The position numbers and the translations under genes are program-made. Below the pieces are notes generated by a model. It searched no databases and had not been told where the DNA came from. It was given only the letters and a program-made list of their open reading frames with translations. This document shows, piece after piece, positions 51,707 to 58,220 of a DNA stretch of 64,000 nt. Source of the stretch: Pyxidicoccus xibeiensis (lineage in GTDB: Bacteria; Myxococcota; Myxococcia; Myxococcales; Myxococcaceae); NCBI RefSeq assembly GCF_024198175.1, contig NZ_JAJVKV010000003.1, positions 620,001 to 684,000 on the forward strand, written 5' to 3'. The stretch's first letter is position 1, and every line of letters starts with the position of its first letter.

Positions 51707-52993
51707 ATGACGGAGTGCCTCCTCAACATCGACCTGGGTGAGCTGCCCGGGGAGGACGAGCAGCTCTACACGCTCGCCCACGTGGCCAACATCGCCTGCG
51801 GTGGCCATGCGGGGGACGACGCATCCATGCGCCGCGCGCTGGAGCTGTGCGCCCGCCATGGCACCCGCGCCGGGGCTCACCCTTCCTATGAAGACCGCGA
51901 GGGCTTCGGCCGGCGCGCCCTGGACGTCACGCCGGAGGTGCTGCGGGGACAGGTGGCCGGGCAGTGCGCGCGGCTGGCCCGGCTGGCGTCCCTGCAGCAC
52001 GTGCCGGTGCGCTACGCCAAGCCGCATGGCGCCCTCTACCACGCGGCGAATGCGTCCCCGGCCCTGGCGCGCGCGGTGGTGGCAGGTGTGGTGGAGGCGA
52101 TGGGCCGTGACGTCACCCTCCTCGGCCCGGGTGCGGGGGCGCTGCGAGACGCGGCGCGGGCGGCGGGACTGGCCTATGCGCGCGAGGGCTTCGCGGACCG
52201 GGGCACGCGGCCGGATGGCTCGCTCATTCCCCGGGGACAGCCCGGCGCGGTGCTCACCGAGCCGGCGCGCGCGCGGGAGAACACCGTGCGGCTGGTCACC
52301 GGCGGCACCGTGGACACCCTCTGTGTGCATGGGGACACGCCGGGCGCGGTGGAGCTGGCGGGTGAGGTGCGCGCCACGCTGGAGGCGCTGGCCCTTCCCG
52401 CCGAGCCGCTGGGGGACGGCGCGCTGCGGCTGGCGCTGCCCGAGGGCCTGGAGCGACGGGCCGTGCGCGAGGCGCTGGCGGCGCTGCCGCGCGTGGTGGA
52501 CGCCGTCGTCTCCGAGGAGCACGCCTGCGTGTACTTCGACCCGGACGCGCCGCCCGAGGAGCCCCGGCTGGCGCTGGCGCGGCTGCTGCGGGCGCCTGCC
52601 TCCCCGGACGCGAGGCCGCCCACCACCATCCGCGTGCGCTACGACGGGCTGGACCTGGAGGCGGTGGCGGCGCGCTCGGGGCTGGCGGCGGGCGAGGTGG
52701 CGCGGCTGCACGCGGCGCGCGACTACACGGTGCGGTGCGTGGGCTTCCTGCCGGGCTTCGCGTACCTGGGCGAGGTGGACCCGCGCATCGCCGTGCCCCG
52801 GCTGGCTACGCCCCGCACGCGGGTGCCGGCGCTGGCGGTGGGAATCGCGGGTGGGCGCACGGGGGTGTACCCGTTCGCCTCGCCCGGTGGGTGGAACCTC
52901 ATCGGGACGGCGCTGGACTTCACGGCCTTCACTCCGGACCAGGGCGCGGTGTTGCAGCTCGGAGAGCGGGTCCGCTTCGAGCGGGTGGAGTGA
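51707..52993 (+). CDS. pxpAB: 5-oxoprolinase, PxpA-PxpB fusion
   Basis: This is a 428-residue protein joining two subunits of the ATP-dependent 5-oxoprolinase. Residues 1 to about 222 are PxpA (LamB/YcsF): NIDLGELPGEDE, then NIACGGHAGDDASM, AHPSYEDREGFGRR and KPHGALYHAANA. From about 225 on it is PxpB (KipI): YTVRCVGFLPGFAYLGEVDP, then ASPGGWNLIGTALDFTAF. Together with PxpC it opens pyroglutamate to glutamate. In most bacteria these are separate genes. The start is ATG 51707. The stop shares a base with the pxpC ATG (TGATG). Confidence 0.88.
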   Translation: MTECLLNIDLGELPGEDEQLYTLAHVANIACGGHAGDDASMRRALELCARHGTRAGAHPSYEDREGFGRRALDVTPEVLRGQVAGQCARLARLASLQHVPVRYAKPHGALYHAANASPALARAVVAGVVEAMGRDVTLLGPGAGALRDAARAAGLAYAREGFADRGTRPDGSLIPRGQPGAVLTEPARARENTVRLVTGGTVDTLCVHGDTPGAVELAGEVRATLEALALPAEPLGDGALRLALPEGLERRAVREALAALPRVVDAVVSEEHACVYFDPDAPPEEPRLALARLLRAPASPDARPPTTIRVRYDGLDLEAVAARSGLAAGEVARLHAARDYTVRCVGFLPGFAYLGEVDPRIAVPRLATPRTRVPALAVGIAGGRTGVYPFASPGGWNLIGTALDFTAFTPDQGAVLQLGERVRFERVE

Positions 52994-53871
52994 TGGCGGG
53001 CTGGCTCGACATCGTCAGTGTGGGAGGCCCGGCCACCGTGCAGGACGCGGGGAGGCCGGGACGGATGCACCATGGCGTGCCACCCGGCGGACCGCTGGTG
53101 CCGGAGCTGCTGGCCCTGGCCAACCGCGCGGTGGGCAATGCGTGGGGGACGGCGGCGGTGGAGTGCATCGGAAGGCTGGAGGTGCGGGCGCGCGGACGGG
53201 GCGCACGGGTGTCGGTGGACGGACGTGCCTTCGCCGTGGCCGAGGGAGAGACCTTCACCGTGCCCGCGCCGTCGGAGCTGAGCGTGCGGTACGTGGCGGT
53301 GGACGGTGGGCTCGCAGTGCCGGAGGTGCTGGGGGGCCGGGGCACGCTGCTGGTGGCGCGGCTGGGTGGACAGGAGGGCCGCATGCTGCGCCCCGGGGAC
53401 TCGGTTCCCCTGGGGGACGGGGGAGGCACGGCGGAGCCGCTGGACGTGGGGGAGGCACTGTCGGTGGAGGCGCCCATCCGCGTGACGATGGGCCCGGACC
53501 CGGAGCGCTTCAGCGAGGCAACGCGGTCCTCACTGCTGACCGGCACCTTCACCGTCTCCGCCACGAGCGACCGCGTGGGGATGCGGCTGAGCGGACCCCG
53601 ACTGGCGCACGGTGACGAGGGCGCGGGTACCTCCCGGCCCATGGTGCGCGGAGCCATCCAGGTGACGCTGTCCGGCGAGGCCATCGTGCTCGGGCCGGAC
53701 CATCCGACGACGGGCGGCTATCCGCTCATCGCCACCGTCATCCGCGCGGACTGGGGCCGGCTGTGCGCGCGCCGGCCGGGTGCATCCGTGCGCTTCCAGG
53801 CCGTCAGTGGCGACGAGGCGCGCGAGGCGTGGCGACTGCACGTGGACCGCGTCCGCACCGTGGCTCGCTGA
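52993..53871 (+). CDS. pxpC: 5-oxoprolinase subunit C (KipA)
   Basis: This is a 292-residue biotin-dependent-carboxylase-like (KipA) protein. It has the typical IVSVGGPATVQDAGRPGRMHHGVPPGGP-like N-terminus (given here as its key run VQDAGRPGRMHHGVPPGG), then DHPTTGGYPLIATVIRADW near the C-terminus. It forms the oxoprolinase complex with the fused PxpA-PxpB encoded immediately upstream, to which it is translationally coupled. It is slightly shorter than the common length of about 310. A kinase-inhibitor (KipI/KipA) role, known in Bacillus, is less likely given the pxpA part. Confidence 0.9.
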   Translation: MAGWLDIVSVGGPATVQDAGRPGRMHHGVPPGGPLVPELLALANRAVGNAWGTAAVECIGRLEVRARGRGARVSVDGRAFAVAEGETFTVPAPSELSVRYVAVDGGLAVPEVLGGRGTLLVARLGGQEGRMLRPGDSVPLGDGGGTAEPLDVGEALSVEAPIRVTMGPDPERFSEATRSSLLTGTFTVSATSDRVGMRLSGPRLAHGDEGAGTSRPMVRGAIQVTLSGEAIVLGPDHPTTGGYPLIATVIRADWGRLCARRPGASVRFQAVSGDEAREAWRLHVDRVRTVAR

Positions 53872-53876
53872 GTCGT

Positions 53877-54452
53877 TCAGGGAACCTCGAGCTCCGGAGG
53901 CCACAAGGCGCCGAGGTCCAGTTCCATGGCTTCGAAGGGCTCGGCGCGGACGCGCGTCTCGCCCGCGTACGTGCCTCGCGGCTCCCAGGTGTCACCCTGC
54001 CTCCGGAACACCTCCAGGGTGCGTGAGTCCGGGTCCACGAGCCACACGTGTTCCACACCTTCACGCGCGTAGAGCTCCCGCTTGCGCTTGCGGTCCAGCG
54101 TCTCGGTGGACGGCGAGAGCACCTCGCAAATCCAGTCGGGCGCCAGCGTGTGGTACGGCACGCGCGGCATCTGGGGCAGGCGCTCCCGACGCCAGCCCGC
54201 GAGGTCCGGAATCACTGCGTCATTGCCGAAGTGCAGTTCCGGTTCGTCGACGATCCACCAGCCGCCAGGACCTCTCTGCCCAAGCTGGAACGTCGTCAGC
54301 AGCAACGCACCGAGTACAGACTGCGCCACCGCATGCGGGCTCGCGGGCCTCGGCATGACGATGAGCTCACCGTCGATGAGCTGCGCGACCAGATGGTCGG
54401 GCACCGCCTCCAGGTCCGCGAAGTTCGCCGGACGCTTCGTCTTCTCGCTCAT
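53877..54452 (-). CDS. Uma2-family (DUF820) endonuclease-fold protein
   Basis: This is a 191-residue Uma2 protein of the PD-(D/E)xK superfamily. The pattern includes LIDGELIVMPRPASPHA, the metal-site aspartate in AVIPDLAGW, then WICEVLSPSTETLDRKRK and YAREGVEHVWLVDP. The catalytic-type D, E and K residues are all present. Cellular function is not established; such genes are numerous in myxobacteria and cyanobacteria. GGGAG before ATG 54452 sets the start. It is convergent with pxpC, 5 bases apart. Confidence 0.87.
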   Translation of the reverse strand: MSEKTKRPANFADLEAVPDHLVAQLIDGELIVMPRPASPHAVAQSVLGALLLTTFQLGQRGPGGWWIVDEPELHFGNDAVIPDLAGWRRERLPQMPRVPYHTLAPDWICEVLSPSTETLDRKRKRELYAREGVEHVWLVDPDSRTLEVFRRQGDTWEPRGTYAGETRVRAEPFEAMELDLGALWPPELEVP

Positions 54453-54577
54453 CCCGGAACTCCCCAGTCCACCCACGTCCCACCCGTCCATCATCAACCC
54501 TGCCTCCCAGGAGTGAAACCCCACCCTCCACGGTGTGTCCACTCCTTCCTACTCCCAGGGTCTGACAGGCGGCCAGA

Positions 54578-56008
54578 TCACCCCATGCCTTGAATCTCCC
54601 GCACTACCCGCTTCCCGGACTCGATGGCCCCCTGCATCCACCCGGCCCACAGCGACGTGTGCTCACCCGCGAAGTGGACCCGGCCCTCCGGCCGCCGCAC
54701 CACCGGGAGCATCCACGCCTGTCCTGGCTGCATCGCGGGCCACGCTCCTCTCACCCACGGGTCCTCCGCCCAGGACTTCCCGTGGAACGCCACCGCCTCC
54801 GAGCGGATGTTCGGGAAGAACCGCTCCACGTGGCGCAGCACGTACTCGGACCGCTGGGCCTCCGGCACCGCTGAGAACGCCCGGGCGTTCGCGTCATCCA
54901 TGTACGACATCACCATTCCCGGTGTGCCGTCCTGGACGCTGCTCAGGTCCCACAGTCGCTCCACCGGCGTGTCCGTCTTCGCGATCTTCAGCCCGCCAAT
55001 CCCCTCCGCCTTCCAGAAGCGCGTGCGCGTCTGCATCCACAGCCGCGCCGAGGGCGCCATCACCAGCTCGCGCAGCGCACGCATCTTGTCCTCGGAGAAC
55101 ACCGGCAGCAGCTCCACCTCGCGCAGCAGCGGAAACGGAAGCGCGCACACCAGGTGCGCGGCCTGGAGCGACTCTGTCCTCCCTCCGTGCCGGTACCAGA
55201 CGCGCACGCCCCGCGCGTCGTGCTCGATGCGCACCACCACGTGCTCCAGCCGCACCCGGTCTCCCAGCCTTCGCGCCAGCGCCTGGGGAAGCTGCTCGTT
55301 GCCGCCCCGAATGTGGAACGTCCGCTCCCAGTGCCGGTCCGCCGCCTCGTAGGCCATGCCCGCCAGGGCGCTCGTCGTCGGGATGTCCGAGCTGTGCTCC
55401 GCCATGTACAGCCGCAGCCAGTCCGCGCTCGCGCCCCGGGACAGGAGGTACCTGTCCAAGGTGATGCCGTCGTACTTCGCCAGCGCTCCCGGCCGGGGGA
55501 AGGTGCCCGCGCGCGGGTCCCCGCACTCCTCCATCGCGGCGGCGATGTACTCGCTCGCCATGCCCAGGCCCCGCTGCTGCTCACGCGGCGTCAGCTCCAG
55601 CGGCCAGGGCTGCCCCTCGCGGTGCATGAAGCGCTGGCCCTTCAGGTAGTAGAGCGCCTCGCCCGAGGCGAACTCCACGAGCGGCAGGTCCAGCTCCTTC
55701 GCGTAGCCCAGCGTGTGCTCGTGCACGTCCGGAATGCGCACCGCGCCCAGCTCCGCGTACTGCCCCGCGGAGAAGCCGTCCCGGTGCGTCCTCACGCGCC
55801 CGCCTGTCCGGGACTGGGCCTCCAGCACCGTCACGTCGTAGCCGAGCTTCACCAGCTCGTACGCCGCCGTGAGGCCAGCCAGTCCCGCCCCCGCGACGAC
55901 GACCCGACGCTCACCGCCACCACCCCGCCCGTGCACACACGCGGGCAAAGCCAGTCCAGCGCCCGCCACCCCGAGCCACTGCAGAAACGCGCGGCGGTTC
56001 AGCTTCAT
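54578..56008 (-). CDS. Tat-exported flavin amine oxidase
   Basis: This is a 476-residue flavin-containing amine oxidase. The N-terminus is a twin-arginine signal (NRRAFLQWLG) with a lipobox-like LPAC, so it is exported folded with FAD and perhaps lipid-anchored. The FAD motif VVVAGAGLAGLTAAYELV and the GGRVRT arginine motif follow. The C-terminal HFAGEHTSLWAGWMQGAI covers the flavin. It would oxidise an amine or L-amino acid, producing H2O2 outside the cytoplasm. GGGAG before ATG 56008 favours it over ATG 56023. Confidence 0.9.
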   Translation of the reverse strand: MKLNRRAFLQWLGVAGAGLALPACVHGRGGGGERRVVVAGAGLAGLTAAYELVKLGYDVTVLEAQSRTGGRVRTHRDGFSAGQYAELGAVRIPDVHEHTLGYAKELDLPLVEFASGEALYYLKGQRFMHREGQPWPLELTPREQQRGLGMASEYIAAAMEECGDPRAGTFPRPGALAKYDGITLDRYLLSRGASADWLRLYMAEHSSDIPTTSALAGMAYEAADRHWERTFHIRGGNEQLPQALARRLGDRVRLEHVVVRIEHDARGVRVWYRHGGRTESLQAAHLVCALPFPLLREVELLPVFSEDKMRALRELVMAPSARLWMQTRTRFWKAEGIGGLKIAKTDTPVERLWDLSSVQDGTPGMVMSYMDDANARAFSAVPEAQRSEYVLRHVERFFPNIRSEAVAFHGKSWAEDPWVRGAWPAMQPGQAWMLPVVRRPEGRVHFAGEHTSLWAGWMQGAIESGKRVVREIQGMG

Positions 56009-56309
56009 GCTCAGGTCTCCCATCTCAGGTGGAATTCCGGTCCGGAGGATAGCCGTGGACCCCGCCCGCACGTCCCGTCTCCGGACGCGGAAAATTCCCC
56101 CGAAAATAGGGGTGAGGGAAATCAGGGGCGTCCACCGTTGAGGAGACAGACCTCCTTCCAGGGCCGTCATGTCCCACCGCACTCCCACACTCGACCGACT
56201 GCCGGCCCTGGCCCCCAGAAGCCCCACCCTGGGACGGCGACTTCCGCTCGCCTGGGCAGAGACCGGCACGGCGCAACCTCCTTGCTCTCGCAGTGGCGTT
56301 TCGCGGAGC
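56009..56309. other. Divergent promoter region with AT-richer patch
   Basis: This 301-base spacer separates the amine oxidase gene and the ECF sigma factor gene. An AT-richer patch at 56088-56125 contains CGGAAAATTCCCC (56088-56100). A plus-strand frame open from ATG 56169 could extend the sigma factor but has no ribosome-binding site. The sigma gene may be autoregulated from here. Confidence 0.4.
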
Positions 56310-56888
56310 ATGGATGTTTCCCGGAGGAGCTTTCACGTGGAGCCGCGACAGGGTCCCTCAGCGGTCTCGAAGCCACCTCCCGATGAGGGGTTGGAGCAGC
56401 TTCGCAAGGACCTGGAGCGCGCCGTCGCCAAGGTGTGCCCGCCGGCCCTGGCCGACCGCCGCGACGACGTGGTGCAGAACGCGATGATTCGCGTGGTGGA
56501 GCTCCAGCGCCGCGAGCCGGACCGGGACCGCCTCACGCCCGCGTACCTGTACCGCGTCGCGTACACCGCGCTCATCGACGAGATGCGCAGCCAGGGCCGC
56601 CGCAAGGAAGTGGCGCTCGAAGAGGTGGAAGCGCTGCCCCAGCAGCCAGTGGCCTCGGGCGACCCCGAGCGCTCCGCCGGCGCCGCGCAGATTGGCCGGG
56701 CCGTGCGCGACTGCCTGTCGAAGCTCGCCCAGGACCGCAGGCTCGCGGTGACCCTCTACCTGCAGGGGCACACCATTCCAGAGGCCGCGGAGCTGCTCGC
56801 CTGGGAGGGCAAGCGCACCGAGAACCTCGTCTACCGGGGGCTGAGCGGACTGCGCGCCTGCCTCGCGACGAAGGGAATCCAGCCGTGA
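56310..56888 (+). CDS. ECF-type RNA polymerase sigma factor
   Basis: This is a 192-residue sigma-70 family protein. Region 2 (about 30-100) includes DDVVQNAMIRVVEL and AYLYRVAYTALIDEMRSQGR. Region 4 (about 130-185) includes CLSKLAQDRRLAVTLYLQGH and a helix-turn-helix IPEAAELLAWEGKRTENLVYRG. No region 3, as in the ECF group. The start is uncertain: ATG 56310 is the first with a GGAG-like sequence near it. GTGA overlap with the next gene couples it to its probable anti-sigma factor. Confidence 0.85.
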   Translation: MDVSRRSFHVEPRQGPSAVSKPPPDEGLEQLRKDLERAVAKVCPPALADRRDDVVQNAMIRVVELQRREPDRDRLTPAYLYRVAYTALIDEMRSQGRRKEVALEEVEALPQQPVASGDPERSAGAAQIGRAVRDCLSKLAQDRRLAVTLYLQGHTIPEAAELLAWEGKRTENLVYRGLSGLRACLATKGIQP

Positions 56889-57625
56889 GCGAGCGCACGC
56901 CGGACGACACGCCCGATGACGCCACCGTCGAGCGCCTGCGCGCGGCCTTTCGCGCCGGGGAGACAGAGACGCAGGGCGGAGAGCCCGTGGACGCGGACCG
57001 CATCTGGCGCGCGGTGAGCGGCGAGCTGCCCCCCGAGGAGCGCCGCGAGGTGGTCGCGCGCGTGGCCGCGGACCCGGCCTGGGCCGCGGCCTGGCGCCTG
57101 GCCCACGAGCTGACGCGCTCGGCCTCCGAGGCCACGGCCCTGGCGGAGCGAGCGCCGCCGCCGGACACGAGGGCCCGCCGAGACACGGAGCGCCCGCGGC
57201 CCCAGGGACGTCGCTTCCACTTCGCCTGGAGCCGTCCCGTCTGGGGCGCGCTGGCGACGGCGGCGCTCGTGCTCGTCGTCGTGGGCGTCTCCGTCCAGCA
57301 GGGCACGGACGGCCCGCCCGTCGTACGGGGCGGCGACACGGTGGCCGTCGCCTCCCAGGTGCCCGAGGACGCGCCGCTGCCGCGCGAGCGCGCCGTCCTG
57401 CGCTGGAGCGGAGGGCCCGAGGGGACCCGCTGGTCGGTGCAGGTGTCCTCGGAGGACCTGAGCCTCGTGCACCGCGCGGACTCGCTGACGCGCAGCGAGT
57501 ACGCGGTGCCCGCCGAGGTGCTCGCGGCCGTGAAGCCGGGGACGAAGCTGCTGTGGCAGGTCGAGGCGCGCCTGCCGGATGGACAGGTGCTGCGCAGCGC
57601 CACGTTCGTGAATCGAATCGAGTGA
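56885..57625 (+). CDS. Putative membrane anti-sigma factor
   Basis: This is a 246-residue protein with an N-terminal cytosolic part of about 115 residues (including PPEERREVVARVAADPAWAA, a pattern common in anti-sigma domains). One transmembrane segment (WGALATAALVLVVVGVSV) sits near 119-136, and a periplasmic domain of about 105 residues with beta-like sequence follows. Start is GTG 56885, which overlaps the sigma-factor stop. It has no zinc-finger Cys/His motif. Position and topology make it the likely anti-sigma factor. Confidence 0.8.
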   Translation: MSERTPDDTPDDATVERLRAAFRAGETETQGGEPVDADRIWRAVSGELPPEERREVVARVAADPAWAAAWRLAHELTRSASEATALAERAPPPDTRARRDTERPRPQGRRFHFAWSRPVWGALATAALVLVVVGVSVQQGTDGPPVVRGGDTVAVASQVPEDAPLPRERAVLRWSGGPEGTRWSVQVSSEDLSLVHRADSLTRSEYAVPAEVLAAVKPGTKLLWQVEARLPDGQVLRSATFVNRIE

Positions 57626-57662
57626 AGGTGTCACTCCATTGGGAACAGGTGAGGGGGCTTCC

Positions 57663-58214
57663 ATGAAGACTGAAGGTGTGATGACGGGTGGGACGGGCGT
57701 GGTGGGCAGGGCGCTGGCATTGATGGTCCTGGTGTGCGGCCTGACCGCCGACGCCCAGCAGGCTCCGGTGGCGCAGGTGGCACGGGTGAAGACCGCGGCG
57801 AGAACGGGCGCCATCAGCGACACGGTGGTCGCCTCGGTGGTGGACACGGGCATCCGCACGGGAGCGACCGTCACGGTGACCCTGCGGCTGCGGGACAGCG
57901 CTGGCGCCGTGCTGGCCCAGACGACCGGCGCGGTGAACGAGGGCCTGCCGCTGCGGCTGAGCTACAAGGCCACCACGGCCAATGGAATCTTCGCGGAGGT
58001 CGTGTTCCCGATTGGAAGCGCGATGCTCTCCGCGCCCGTGGTGACGCTCGAGCGCTGGAATCGCCTGGCCGCGCCTCCCCCACCGCCGCCTCCCCCGCCT
58101 CCGGCGGTCTGCCCAACCTATATCTCCAGGCCGGATGAGGATGACGAGCCGGTGACGCTCTGCTTCACCGCTCCCGATTGCGTTTGCAAAGTGGAGCCCC
58201 TCCTTCCCCAGTAA
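57663..58214 (+). CDS. Secreted protein with poly-proline linker
   Basis: This is a 183-residue protein with a signal peptide (ALALMVLVCGLTADAQQ). The beta-rich middle domain is followed by ten consecutive prolines near 146-155 and a short Cys-containing C-terminal part (four cysteines, ending DCVCKVEP). GAGGGGG precedes ATG 57663. It sits between the anti-sigma and CHAT genes, so it may be part of an envelope-signal pathway. Function unknown. Confidence 0.75.
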   Translation: MKTEGVMTGGTGVVGRALALMVLVCGLTADAQQAPVAQVARVKTAARTGAISDTVVASVVDTGIRTGATVTVTLRLRDSAGAVLAQTTGAVNEGLPLRLSYKATTANGIFAEVVFPIGSAMLSAPVVTLERWNRLAAPPPPPPPPPPAVCPTYISRPDEDDEPVTLCFTAPDCVCKVEPLLPQ

Positions 58215-58220
58215 CCCCAC

